Position numbers and translations under genes: made by a program. From Pseudomonas sp. 8Z (lineage in GTDB: Bacteria; Pseudomonadota; Gammaproteobacteria; Pseudomonadales; Pseudomonadaceae), in contig NZ_LR733827.1 in assembly GCF_902506535.1 (NCBI RefSeq), positions 383,755 to 447,754 on the forward strand: 64,000 bases of DNA, written 5' to 3'. Below are positions 53,005-62,340 of the stretch, piece after piece. Each line of letters starts with the position of its first letter. Position 1 is the first letter of the stretch. The notes beneath the pieces are model-generated. The model had not been told where the DNA came from. It was given only the letters and a program-made list of their open reading frames with translations, and ran no database searches.

Positions 53005-54315
53005 TCAGAGCTGCGTAGCGAAACTCTCCACCGCCGCGACCACGCGGCGCGCGCCATCCTGAATCTCTTCGATCACTTGGCCCGCCTGGGTGGAAAGTTC
53101 CAGACCCAGCTCGGCCTGGCTCTTGCCTCGTCCGATGATGTCCACCGCGCGCTCGGCCAGTTGCTGGTTTTGACCGACCACTGAGGTGATTTCCACTGTC
53201 GCGGCGCTGGTGCGCGAGGCGAGTTGACGTACCTCGTCGGCGACTACAGCGAAACCGCGGCCCTGATCGCCGGCCCGCGCGGCTTCGATTGCGGCATTGA
53301 GTGCAAGCAGGTTGGTTTGGTCGGCGATACTGCTGATGTTTTTGACAATCGAGCCAATCAGTTGCGACTGCTTGTCCAAGGCCTCGATGCCCTGGGCGGC
53401 CTCTTGCATACGCTCGGCCAGTTCGGTCATGGCGTCGAGCATCTGCTGCACCACCGAGGCGCCATTGCGTGCGCTGGCGTCAGTGCCTTTGGAGGTGGCG
53501 AAGGCGATATTCGCCGCCTGTGCTACCGCCTCCTCACGCTGTACCTGCTCGGTGATTACCGTGGCGAATTTGACGATTTTATATAGCCGGTCGTGTGCGT
53601 CGGTGATTGGGTTGTAGGACGCTTCCAGCCAAACCGCATGGCCGTGGCTGTCGATGCGCTTGAAGCGGTCGACAACGAAGTCGCCCTTGCGCAGCCTCTC
53701 CCAAAACTGCTGATAGGCCGGTGAGTTGACCTCGGCGGCATCACAGAACATACGGTGATGCTTACCCTGAATCTGCTGCAGGCTGTAGCCCATGGCATCG
53801 AGGAAACGCTTATTGGCGGTAAGCACTTCGCCGTCGAGGCTGAACTCGATCACGGCGGTCGAGCGCTGCAGTGCCTTGATCAGGTTTTCGTGCTCGCGCG
53901 AGGTTTCTATGGTGCGGGTCAGATCGCTTGCATACAGCGAGAAGAAGCGAATTTTCCCCGCGCTGTCGTGTACCGGTTGCAGGATCGAGCGCAGCCAGGC
54001 TTCCCGGCCATTGCCGCGTACCAGGCGGATGACGCCAGCCAAATGCTCGCCGCGCTGTAGTGCCTGACGTACGCGATGGTGGAAGTCGAGATTGCGCACA
54101 TGCTCTGGGATCAAATCCAGCAGAGAGCGATTCAGCAAGTTGGCCGCTGTGTAGTGCATTTCATTGAGGAAGTTGGCGTTGACCTCTTCGATGCGGCCTT
54201 GTGCATCGAGCCTCAGTTTCAGCATCTCCTCATCCAGGCTGGCGCGTACCTGTTCGACGGAAGAGAGGTCTTCACGCAGTTTTTCCATCTCTTGCTTCAA
54301 GCGAGTGTTGAACAT
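53005..54315 (-). CDS. PAS-PAS-MCP signalling protein, BdlA-like (second copy)
   Basis: About 436 residues from the ATG at 54315; the match MFNTRLKQE to the paralogue's MFGNRLKQE decides this start over a TTG five codons earlier. Two PAS domains (second with [16 protein letters not shown]) and a short methyl-accepting domain with [33 protein letters not shown]. No membrane helix. Same architecture and length as the protein at 44673 but clearly diverged; the PAS1 regions differ most. Confidence 0.92.
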   Translation of the reverse strand: MFNTRLKQEMEKLREDLSSVEQVRASLDEEMLKLRLDAQGRIEEVNANFLNEMHYTAANLLNRSLLDLIPEHVRNLDFHHRVRQALQRGEHLAGVIRLVRGNGREAWLRSILQPVHDSAGKIRFFSLYASDLTRTIETSREHENLIKALQRSTAVIEFSLDGEVLTANKRFLDAMGYSLQQIQGKHHRMFCDAAEVNSPAYQQFWERLRKGDFVVDRFKRIDSHGHAVWLEASYNPITDAHDRLYKIVKFATVITEQVQREEAVAQAANIAFATSKGTDASARNGASVVQQMLDAMTELAERMQEAAQGIEALDKQSQLIGSIVKNISSIADQTNLLALNAAIEAARAGDQGRGFAVVADEVRQLASRTSAATVEITSVVGQNQQLAERAVDIIGRGKSQAELGLELSTQAGQVIEEIQDGARRVVAAVESFATQL

Positions 54316-54482
54316 ATTGGAGTCCGCCAAAAGGAGTGCATATCTATATCTGCTGCCAGTCGCCGAGCTTTAGCTAGGCAGCAAGCGATTTTCAGTCTGT
54401 GGCTCCTGCCAGTTGAGGTTGCACATACCGCTGCAGGCGGGCTTGGACTATCATGCGCGACCTTCCCAATACGCAGGTCAGT

Positions 54483-55226
54483 ATGTCCGGTAATGCCCTT
54501 TACACCGACCTGTCGGGTTACTACGACCTGATGTGCGCCGATATCGACTACCAGGCCCAGAGCCACTGCGTACAGCGCCTGCAGCAACTGTTCGGCAATG
54601 GCGGTTGTCATCATCTGGATCTAGCCTGCGGCACCGGCCCGCACGTACGCCATTTTCTCGATGCTGGTTATAGCAGCAGTGGCTTGGATATCAACCAGCC
54701 AATGCTCGACCGTGCCGCTTTACGTTGCCCAGAAGCGCGTTTTTCCTGCCAGGACATGTGCACCTTCCAGATCGAGCAGCCGGTGGATTTGATCACCTGT
54801 TTTCTCTACTCGATTCATTACAGCGCCAGCATCGAACGGCTGACCGCCTGCATTGCCAGCGTACATGCCGCGCTGGCCAGTGGTGGTGTGTTTTGTTTTA
54901 ACGCCGTGGACAAGCAGCGTATCGACAATGCGTCGTTCGTCTCTCATAGCGCCCAGCATGGCGACGGACAATTTCGCTTCAGCTCTGGTTGGTACTACCG
55001 GGGTGAGGGCGAGCAGCAGGCACTGCGTTTGCGCATCGAGCGTAGCCAGGCGCAGAAAACCGAGGTATGGCACGACGAGCACCCGATGGTGGCGGTCAGC
55101 TTCAGCGAGCTGCAAGCCTTGCTGGCGCCGTACTTCGAGGTGCAGGTGTTGGAGCATGACTACCAGCGGTTACTGCCCTGGGATGGGCAATCGGGCAACG
55201 CGTTTTTTGCGTGTACCCGGCGTTGA
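54483..55226 (+). CDS. Class I SAM-dependent methyltransferase
   Basis: About 247 residues from the ATG at 54483 (AGG seven bases upstream; an in-frame ATG at 54453 is possible). Motif I CHHLDLACGTGPHVRHFLDAGYSSSGLDINQPML and the later VDLITCFLYSIHY identify an AdoMet-binding Rossmann methyltransferase. Substrate unknown. Stand-alone gene, divergent from the BdlA-like gene. Confidence 0.88.
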   Translation: MSGNALYTDLSGYYDLMCADIDYQAQSHCVQRLQQLFGNGGCHHLDLACGTGPHVRHFLDAGYSSSGLDINQPMLDRAALRCPEARFSCQDMCTFQIEQPVDLITCFLYSIHYSASIERLTACIASVHAALASGGVFCFNAVDKQRIDNASFVSHSAQHGDGQFRFSSGWYYRGEGEQQALRLRIERSQAQKTEVWHDEHPMVAVSFSELQALLAPYFEVQVLEHDYQRLLPWDGQSGNAFFACTRR

Positions 55227-55609
55227 GCTTCTTGGTGTTGAGATGATTCGGGGCGTTGGAAAGAGGGCGTATGTGTGTTGCGCTGATGATCTAATCGCTC
55301 CTGCTTGAGGAGATTCGAATGGCTCATTTTTTCTGAAGCAGAGCATCAATTTCGGCTGAGAGGTTATGCATCTGATTGAGGACCTGTTTAGGCAGGAAAT
55401 CGGAGGCAACTGAGGGATATCTGCCATCTAAACCATGTCGATCAAGCAGAAGGATTTCCTAATATCGCCGGAGTTTTTTGGTGAAGTTGATGATCGGGCA
55501 TGATTCTCAAGAACCGCCTGCGCAAGGGCGATTAAAAGCATTTATTCTCATTTGCTAAAACAGCCTTCTTGCTTATCATCGCGCCACTGTCGTCTGGGGA
55601 GGCTGGGGT
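55227..55609. other. Intergenic region with a possible gene remnant
   Basis: No complete gene seen. On the minus strand, 55324-55458, an open stretch reads GLDGRYPSVASDFLPKQVLN and ends IDALLQKK at a stop. The composition looks coding, but it has no usable start, and a TAG closes it upstream at 55459-55461, so it may be the tail of a lost gene. The right part probably carries the promoter of the next gene. Confidence 0.35.
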
Positions 55610-56641
55610 GTGGAGGCGTTGTTGCCATTGACTGATCTGTTGGCTGTGGTCGCCCATCAGTTCCAGGGGCTGTTCGACCTCAACGGGCGTATCGGCCTGT
55701 TCTTCATTGGACTTTCCTATGCCGTGGCCTATTGGCTGTATCGCCAGCGTCGCGGGCCAGAGGGCGCCGCTTCGTTCTGGCAGTTCGTGGGCGGGCGTGA
55801 GGTCTTGCTGCATCCTTCAGCGTTGCTCGACTACCGTTACTACTTCGTGCGGGCCTTGTTACGCGTGCTGTTGATCGTGCCGGTGATCGGCCTGGTTGAC
55901 CCTTACGTGTTGCGTTCGGCGGATTACCAGGCCTTCTTCAATAACCTATGGGGTGCAAGGCCGCGTCTGGGGGAAAACCTCGGGCTTAGCCTGCTATACG
56001 GTCTGGGCGTATTTTTGATCAACGACTTTGCCAGCTACTGGACGCATCGTGCCTTTCATACGCGTTGGCTGTGGGAATTCCACAAGGTGCACCATGTCGC
56101 GCCAGTGCTGGTGCCGCTTACCGCCAGCCGCGTGCACTTCGTGGAAAAACTCGCCGATAGCTTGCTGACTCTGATGTTGCTGGGCGCATACTCTGGAGCG
56201 TTCTGGTATGTGTGTGGTGGAGAGGTCAGCCGCTACACGCTGTTTGGGGTCACCTATCTGGTGTTCATCTTCAACTGTTTGGCCGCTAACTTGCGCCACA
56301 CCCATATCTGGCTGTCGTTCGGGCCGTTGCTGGAGCATGTGCTCAACAGCCCGGCACAACATCAGATCCATCACAGCGATGCCCAGCATCACTTCCACAA
56401 AAACTTTGGAACCAACCTGTCGATCTGGGATTGGTTGTTCGGCACGCTCTACACCACTACGCGTACGCCTGAACGTCTGAGCTTCGGCACGGCCGAGCGC
56501 GACGCGCATCGCTACCAGAGCTTATATAGCTTGATCGTACTGCCCTTCGTTGACACCGTGCGCAAGCTGTCAGATGGCATCAAGGGGCAAGGATTGCGCC
56601 GTAGAATGCAGGGCGCACGGCGTCTGGAGCCGAAGGGTTAG
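55610..56641 (+). CDS. Sterol desaturase/fatty acid hydroxylase family protein
   Basis: A 343-residue membrane di-iron enzyme. GTG start with GGAGG seven bases upstream. The three His clusters are present: THRAFH, HKVHH, and HHSDAQHHFHKNFG with NLRHTH in between. Several membrane helices surround them. It hydroxylates or desaturates an alkyl chain; typical for lipid modification, substrate unknown. Confidence 0.92.
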   Translation: MEALLPLTDLLAVVAHQFQGLFDLNGRIGLFFIGLSYAVAYWLYRQRRGPEGAASFWQFVGGREVLLHPSALLDYRYYFVRALLRVLLIVPVIGLVDPYVLRSADYQAFFNNLWGARPRLGENLGLSLLYGLGVFLINDFASYWTHRAFHTRWLWEFHKVHHVAPVLVPLTASRVHFVEKLADSLLTLMLLGAYSGAFWYVCGGEVSRYTLFGVTYLVFIFNCLAANLRHTHIWLSFGPLLEHVLNSPAQHQIHHSDAQHHFHKNFGTNLSIWDWLFGTLYTTTRTPERLSFGTAERDAHRYQSLYSLIVLPFVDTVRKLSDGIKGQGLRRRMQGARRLEPKG

Positions 56642-56695
56642 TTCGCATATGAAGGGTTGCCGACATGTTGCATGTCGGCAATTGCAGACCGAGGG

Positions 56696-57169
56696 TTAGG
56701 CGTTTACCGTCACCTGTGGCATCGGCGGCATGGTCACGGTCTGTTCGGCGCTCGGAGCGAGCACTTCGGCTTCGCCATCTACTACTTGCTTGCCGTCCTG
56801 GTTGAACACGCGGGTAGCGATGCGAACGCGGTTTTTCGGCAGCTTTTCCAGCACTTCCAGTTTTACGGTCAGGGTGTCGCCGAGTTTCACCGGGCGGGTG
56901 AACTTGAGCTGCTGGCCGAGGTAGATGGTGCCTGGGCCGGGCAGGTTGCAGGCGATGGCGGCGCTGATCAGTGCGCCGGTGAACATGCCGTGGGCGATGC
57001 GCTCCTTGAACATCGTCTCGGCGGCGAAGGCGGCGTCCAGGTGCACCGGGTTGTTGTCACCGGAGACGGCGGCGAACAGTTGCACGTCGCGTTCTTCTAC
57101 CTGTTTTTCCAAGCTGGCCTGCTGGCCGACTTCAAGGGCTTCGTAGGGGATGTTGGTTACCTGGGTCAT
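56696..57169 (-). CDS. MaoC-like enoyl hydratase
   Basis: A 157-residue hot-dog protein. The hydratase signature is DNNPVHLDAAFAAETMFKERIAHGMFTGALIS with the catalytic Asp/His. It adds water to enoyl-CoA to give (R)-3-hydroxyacyl-CoA, linking beta-oxidation to other lipid routes (PhaJ-like role). Its start overlaps the stop of the lipase gene (ATGA). Same strand and order as PA3302 next to PA3301 in P. aeruginosa, from memory. Confidence 0.9.
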   Translation of the reverse strand: MTQVTNIPYEALEVGQQASLEKQVEERDVQLFAAVSGDNNPVHLDAAFAAETMFKERIAHGMFTGALISAAIACNLPGPGTIYLGQQLKFTRPVKLGDTLTVKLEVLEKLPKNRVRIATRVFNQDGKQVVDGEAEVLAPSAEQTVTMPPMPQVTVNA

Positions 57170-58125
57170 GCATCGCTCCTTTTATCAGTAGGGCAGTGCC
57201 GACTATGGCTGAGCACCTGCTCAAGCCAGCCGACCAAATGTTCGCTGACCTCGTCGCGGTTGAGTTCGTTGAACAACTCGTGACGGGCCTCGGGGTAGAT
57301 CTTCAGTTGCACGTCATGCACGCCGCCAGCGCTCAGGGCGTTGGTCAGATCCTGCAGGCGTTTGCCATCGCTGACCGGGTCACGACTGCCGCCGATTACC
57401 AGCAGCGGCAGGTCGGCATCGATTTGCGCGAGGTGCTCAATGGGGGTGATGTGCTGCATGCCGTCGAGCAGGTCGCACCACAGTTGAGTGGTGCAGACGA
57501 AACCGCACAGGGGGTCGGTCACGTATTTGTCCACTTCGGCGGCGTCGCGGCTGAGCCAGTCAAAGGGTGTGCGGTTGGGCTTGAAGGCTTTGTTGAAGGC
57601 GCCGAAGGAGAGAAAGTCGATGATCTGGCTGCGGCCTAGGGGGCCCAGGCGCCAGCGTTCGAAGCCTGCGATCAGCCGTGCTGCTTTATACAGCCTTAGT
57701 GGCTGGTAGTTCGAGCCGCTGAGGATGGCTCCTTGCAGGCTGCAGCTATGCGCCATCAGGTAGGCCATGCCTATGTAGCTGCCCATGCTGTGGCCGAGTA
57801 GGAAAATCGGCGTCTGCGGATGCTGCTGGCGGATATGGTGGTTGAGGGTGGCCAGGTCGTCGACCACCTTGTGCCAGCCGTCGTCGTCAGCGTAGTGGCC
57901 CAGGGTGCCTTGTTCGGCGCTGCGGCCATGGCCGCGCTGGTCGTGGGCGTAAAGATCAAAACCGGCTGCGATCAGGCTTTCGGCCAGACGCGCATAGCGC
58001 AGGCTGTGTTCGGCCATGCCGTGGGCAAGCATAACGATGGCGCGTGCGGGCGTGTCGCCATGCCAATGATTGACATGCAGATGCAGGCCGTCGCGGGTGG
58101 CCATTGGGAAGGCGTTGTGGCGCAT
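57166..58125 (-). CDS. Alpha/beta hydrolase, monoacylglycerol lipase/lysophospholipase-like
   Basis: 319 residues from the ATG at 58125 (AAGGAT five bases upstream). MRHNAFPMATRDGLHLHVNHW opens the fold; nucleophile in GHSMGS, acid in GGSRDPVSDG, His in EARHELFNE, and VMLAHGMAEHSLRYARLAESL with YAHDQRGHGRSA are the lysophospholipase hallmarks. It may release fatty acids for the adjacent FadD enzymes. Translationally coupled to the MaoC gene. Confidence 0.9.
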   Translation of the reverse strand: MRHNAFPMATRDGLHLHVNHWHGDTPARAIVMLAHGMAEHSLRYARLAESLIAAGFDLYAHDQRGHGRSAEQGTLGHYADDDGWHKVVDDLATLNHHIRQQHPQTPIFLLGHSMGSYIGMAYLMAHSCSLQGAILSGSNYQPLRLYKAARLIAGFERWRLGPLGRSQIIDFLSFGAFNKAFKPNRTPFDWLSRDAAEVDKYVTDPLCGFVCTTQLWCDLLDGMQHITPIEHLAQIDADLPLLVIGGSRDPVSDGKRLQDLTNALSAGGVHDVQLKIYPEARHELFNELNRDEVSEHLVGWLEQVLSHSRHCPTDKRSDA

Positions 58126-58367
58126 GGCGAATCCTTGTGCCGGAAACTCGCGGCATTGTGCACCTTGGCCTGTTTTGCGCAAAGGGTTGCACGCTGTGCG
58201 GTGTTTTTCCGGTTGCCGTAAAGATCAGTAACGAATCGCCGTATTTGAACCGAGATTCAGGCCATCAATGAGGTGTTCAAGCTATAGGCGGAGTGCCGCT
58301 GAACTGCTACTTTCCGGGCAGTCCCGCAATGCGGGCCAGATATTTTCAGGGTTAGAGGACAACAACA

Positions 58368-60056
58368 ATGCAACCTGATTTCTGGAACGATAAACGCGCC
58401 CCAGGCGTGCCTAGCGATATCGACCTGGCCAGCTACCAGTCGGTCATCGAGGTGTTCGAGCGTTCGTGCAAGCGTTTCGCTGATCGGCCTGCCTTCAGTA
58501 ATCTGGGCGTGACGTTGACCTATGCTGAGCTGGATCGCCTTTCTGCAACCTTTGCTGCGTATTTGCAAAAGCACACCGATCTCAAGCCGGGCGAGCGCAT
58601 CGCCGTGCAGATGCCCAACGTGCTGCAGTACCCGGTGGTGGTTTTCGGTGCTCTGCGCGCCGGGCTGATCGTGGTCAACACCAATCCGTTGTACACCGCC
58701 CGTGAAATGAAGCATCAGTTCAAGGATGCCGGTGTGCGTGCATTGGTGTACCTGAATATGTTCGGCAAGTTGGTGCAGGAGGTGCTGCCCGAGACCGAGA
58801 TCGACTACCTGATCGAGGCGAAAATGGGCGATCTGCTGCCGAGCCTCAAGGGCTGGCTGGTCAATGCGGTGGTGAAGAAGGTCAAGAAGATGGTGCCCGA
58901 CTACCATCTGCCACAGGCCATCGCCTTCAAGCAGGCGCTCAAGCAGGGCCAGAGCCAGCCGCTTGCGCCGGTCAAGGTTTGTCAGCAGGACGTCGCGGTG
59001 CTGCAGTACACCGGCGGCACCACGGGGGTGGCCAAGGGCGCGATGCTCACCCACGGTAACCTGATCGCCAACATGCTGCAGGCCGACGCCTGCCTGTCGC
59101 AGCTTGGCGATGATGGTACGCGGTTGATGAAGCTGGGCCAGGAAATCATGATCGCGCCGCTGCCGCTGTACCACATCTATGCCTTTACCGTGTGCTGCAT
59201 GTGCATGATGGTCAACGGCAACCACAACATACTGATCACCAACCCGCGCGATATTCCTGGCTTCGTCAAGGAGTTGGGCAAGTGGCGCTTTTCCGCGCTG
59301 CTCGGGCTCAACACCCTGTTCGTCGCACTGATGGATCACCCCGAGTTCAAGAACCTCGACTTCTCCAACCTCAAGGTCACCAACTCCGGTGGCACGGCGC
59401 TGGTCAAAGCCACAGCCGAGCGTTGGCAGGCCATGACCGGCTGCTCGGTGGTCGAGGGCTATGGCCTGACCGAAACGTCTCCAGTCGCCAGCGCCAATGC
59501 CTATGGCCATTTGGCGCGCCTGGGAACCGTTGGCATTCCAGTGCCGGGCACCACCTTCAAGGTGATCAATGATGAAGGTGAGGAGCTGCCACTGGGCGAG
59601 CGCGGCGAGCTGTGCATCAAAGGCCCGCAGGTGATGAAGGGCTACTGGCAGCGCCCCGAAGCCACCGATGAAGTGCTCGATGCCGAGGGCTGGTTCAAGA
59701 CCGGTGATATCGCCGTGATCGACCCGGACGGCTACGTGCGTATCGTCGACCGCAAGAAGGACATGATCATCGTCTCTGGCTTCAACGTGTATCCCAACGA
59801 GATTGAGGATGTGGTCATGGCGCATCCGAAAGTGGCCAACTGTGCCGCCATCGGTGTGCCGGACGAAAAATCCGGCGAGGTGGTCAAGCTGTTCGTGGTG
59901 CCGCGTGACACCGATGTCACCGTGGAAGAGCTCAAGGCCTACTGCAAGGAAAACTTCACCGGCTACAAGGTGCCCAAGCACATCGTCTTCAGAGATGCTC
60001 TGCCAATGACGCCTGTGGGCAAGATTCTGCGTCGCGAGCTGCGCGACATCGCCTGA
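58368..60056 (+). CDS. fadD2: Long-chain fatty acid-CoA ligase FadD2
   Basis: 562 residues. AMP-binding motif YTGGTTGVAKGAMLTH, then GYGLTETSP and the hinge region IVDRKKDMIIVSGFNVYPNEIE, with the C-terminal catalytic Lys region GKILRRELRDI. It activates fatty acids with ATP and CoA. Tandem with a close paralogue; the upstream divergent lipase-MaoC pair fits the P. aeruginosa PA3299-PA3302 order, so fadD2 is assigned by position and similarity. Confidence 0.93.
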   Translation: MQPDFWNDKRAPGVPSDIDLASYQSVIEVFERSCKRFADRPAFSNLGVTLTYAELDRLSATFAAYLQKHTDLKPGERIAVQMPNVLQYPVVVFGALRAGLIVVNTNPLYTAREMKHQFKDAGVRALVYLNMFGKLVQEVLPETEIDYLIEAKMGDLLPSLKGWLVNAVVKKVKKMVPDYHLPQAIAFKQALKQGQSQPLAPVKVCQQDVAVLQYTGGTTGVAKGAMLTHGNLIANMLQADACLSQLGDDGTRLMKLGQEIMIAPLPLYHIYAFTVCCMCMMVNGNHNILITNPRDIPGFVKELGKWRFSALLGLNTLFVALMDHPEFKNLDFSNLKVTNSGGTALVKATAERWQAMTGCSVVEGYGLTETSPVASANAYGHLARLGTVGIPVPGTTFKVINDEGEELPLGERGELCIKGPQVMKGYWQRPEATDEVLDAEGWFKTGDIAVIDPDGYVRIVDRKKDMIIVSGFNVYPNEIEDVVMAHPKVANCAAIGVPDEKSGEVVKLFVVPRDTDVTVEELKAYCKENFTGYKVPKHIVFRDALPMTPVGKILRRELRDIA

Positions 60057-60060
60057 CATC

Positions 60061-60092
60061 CAGCCCCACCTTCTGCCAGGAGGGTGGGGCTG
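60061..60092 (+). terminator. Hairpin after fadD2
   Basis: CAGCCCCACC at 60061-60070 and GGTGGGGCTG at 60083-60092, 10-bp perfect stem, 12-base loop. It follows the fadD2 stop by 5 bases. No T run, so read-through or 3'-end protection is possible. Confidence 0.65.
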
Positions 60093-60456
60093 CCCCGCCT
60101 TATCGGCCGCAACGGCCAATTGTTGTGATTTGGTAACTGTACGCCCGATCCTTGCGGCGTATCGTCGATACTCGACAGTGCCCCCCGATTCGATTAAATC
60201 TAGGCGTCGTCCGCTGTAACTGGCGCGATAGAGGCCTTTAATCGGGCTGTGCGGTGATCAAATGGTTGTGACTGATTGGTTGGTTTTGGTCACTTTTGTT
60301 ACTGTGCGGTTGGGTTCTGGTGCTGGTTAGCCTCTGGCAAAGCTGCTACTCTCGGCGCGCTTGCGGGCCTTGGGTCAGCGGGAAAGCGAGCTAAATACAC
60401 AACAAACAACCGCCTTCGCGCGGTGAAGATCAGCTGTAGTTTAGGAGTGGGCTTCC
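60093..60456 (+). other. Intergenic region between fadD2 and fadD1
   Basis: 364 bp without a gene. It likely holds the separate promoter of fadD1 and a long leader. I see no clear PsrA/FadR palindrome. AGGAG at 60443-60447 is the fadD1 ribosome binding site. Confidence 0.5.
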
Positions 60457-62145
60457 ATGACCGAAAATTTCTGGAAGGACAAGTATCCAGTCGGGGTCGC
60501 TGCTGAAATCGATCCTGATCAGTACCCGAACATTCTCGCGGTGCTGAAAGAGTCCTGCCAACGCTTCGCCGACAAGCCTGCTTTCAGCAATCTGGGTAAG
60601 ACGCTCACTTACGGTGAAATTTACGCGCTCTCTGGCGATTTCGCCGCCTACCTGCAGCAACACACCGATCTCAAGCCCGGCGACCGCATCGCCGTGCAAC
60701 TGCCCAACGTCCTGCAATACCCCGTGGTGGTCTTCGGTGCCTTGCGTGCCGGGCTGATCGTGGTCAACACCAACCCGCTGTACACCGCGCGGGAAATGGA
60801 GCACCAGTTCAACGACTCCGGCGCCAAAGCGCTGATCTGCCTGGCCAATATGGCTCACCTGGCGCAGCAGGTTGTGCCCAAGACCGGGGTGAAGACGGTG
60901 ATCGTCACCGAAGTTGGCGACATGCTGCCGACCTTCAAGCGCCTGCTGGTCAACTTCGTGATCAAGCACGTGAAGAAGATGGTGCCGGCTTACAACCTAC
61001 CGCAGGCGGTCAGGCTCAAGGATGCACTGGCCAAGGGGCGTGGCCAGCGTGTTAGCGAGGCTAACCCGAGCAACGCGGATGTCGCTGTACTGCAGTACAC
61101 CGGCGGCACCACCGGCGTGGCCAAGGGCGCCATGCTTACCCACCGCAACCTCGTGGCCAACATGCTGCAGGTCAAGGCGCTGATGGGCGCCAACCTCGAT
61201 GAAGGTTGCGAGGTGCTAATCGCACCGCTGCCGCTGTATCACATCTATGCCTTCACCTTTCACTGCATGGCGATGATGCTGATTGGCGGCCACAACGTCC
61301 TGATTACCAATCCGCGCGACCTGCCAGCGATGGTCAAGGATCTGACCAAATACCGCTTCACCGGCTTTGCTGGCCTCAACACGCTCTTTGTGGCGCTGTG
61401 CAACAACGAAGACTTCCGCAAGCTGGATTTCTCTCGGCTGAAACTCACCGTCTCCGGCGGCATGGCCCTGCAATTGGCCACTGCCGAGCGCTGGAAGGAC
61501 GTCACAGGTTGTGCCATTTGCGAAGGCTTCGGCATGACCGAAACCAGCCCGGTGGCCACGGTCAATCCATTCAATGCCATCCAGCTTGGCACCATCGGCA
61601 TTCCGGTGCCTTCGACCCTGTGCCGCATCATCAACGATGACGGCCAGGAACTGGCTATCGGCGAGATCGGTGAGCTATGCGTGAAAGGCCCGCAGGTGAT
61701 GAAGGGCTACTGGAAGCGTCAGGATGCTACCGACGAAATCCTCGACGTTGATGGCTGGCTGAAAACCGGCGATATCGGCCTGATCCAGGAAGATGGCTAC
61801 CTGCGTATCGTCGACCGCAAGAAGGACATGATTCTGGTATCCGGTTTCAACGTCTACCCGAATGAACTGGAAGACGTGCTGGCGACTCTGCCGGGTGTGC
61901 TGCAGTGCGCCGCCATCGGTGTGCCGGACGAAAAATCCGGTGAGGCGATTAAGGTCTTCGTGGTGGTCAAACCCGGCGAAAGTCTGACCAAAGAGCAGGT
62001 GATGGAGCACATGCGCGCCAACCTCACCGGCTACAAGGTGCCCAAGGCCGTCGAGTTCCGTGATGTGCTGCCGACCACCAACGTCGGCAAGATCCTACGC
62101 CGCGAACTGCGCGACGAAGAGCTGAAGAAACTGGGCAAGAAGTGA
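60457..62145 (+). CDS. fadD1: Long-chain fatty acid-CoA ligase FadD1
   Basis: 562 residues, the same length as FadD2 and aligned throughout. YTGGTTGVAKGAMLTH, GFGMTETSPV, VDRKKDMILVSGFNVYPNELE and GKILRRELRDEE are present, so it is active. In P. aeruginosa FadD1 prefers long chains and FadD2 shorter ones, as I recall. Ends with a strong terminator. Assignment by order and similarity. Confidence 0.93.
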   Translation: MTENFWKDKYPVGVAAEIDPDQYPNILAVLKESCQRFADKPAFSNLGKTLTYGEIYALSGDFAAYLQQHTDLKPGDRIAVQLPNVLQYPVVVFGALRAGLIVVNTNPLYTAREMEHQFNDSGAKALICLANMAHLAQQVVPKTGVKTVIVTEVGDMLPTFKRLLVNFVIKHVKKMVPAYNLPQAVRLKDALAKGRGQRVSEANPSNADVAVLQYTGGTTGVAKGAMLTHRNLVANMLQVKALMGANLDEGCEVLIAPLPLYHIYAFTFHCMAMMLIGGHNVLITNPRDLPAMVKDLTKYRFTGFAGLNTLFVALCNNEDFRKLDFSRLKLTVSGGMALQLATAERWKDVTGCAICEGFGMTETSPVATVNPFNAIQLGTIGIPVPSTLCRIINDDGQELAIGEIGELCVKGPQVMKGYWKRQDATDEILDVDGWLKTGDIGLIQEDGYLRIVDRKKDMILVSGFNVYPNELEDVLATLPGVLQCAAIGVPDEKSGEAIKVFVVVKPGESLTKEQVMEHMRANLTGYKVPKAVEFRDVLPTTNVGKILRRELRDEELKKLGKK

Positions 62146-62164
62146 TTCGAGCCTGCTGAAACGA

Positions 62165-62187
62165 AAACCCGCTACGGCGGGTTTTTT
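62165..62187 (+). terminator. fadD1 terminator
   Basis: AAACCCGC at 62165-62172, loop TACG, GCGGGTTT at 62177-62184, then more T. A compact intrinsic terminator 20 bases past the fadD1 stop. Confidence 0.9.
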
Positions 62188-62340
62188 GTTGCCTGGCGAT
62201 CTGGACGGTAGGTCGTATTTGGCTTTGGCTTCCTGCATCCATGCCGTTGTCGCGAAGCGGTGCGCTGTCTGGGTTTCGCTGGCTCGTTGGGGAGCCTGGC
62301 ATGGCCTGGCGGGCTACTCGCTGGCGCTCGTGAGGCCGCT

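Noticed and set aside
58257..60119. Long minus-strand open frame of 620 codons opposite fadD2
   Set aside because: It is the antisense shadow of fadD2, which has all ligase motifs. The composition (His/Asp/Gln-rich) is that of a GC-rich complement frame with no domain.
60093..60456. Fatty-acid regulator (PsrA/FadR) operator before fadD1
   Set aside because: No convincing GAAAC/GTTTC-type palindrome could be found by eye in this region.
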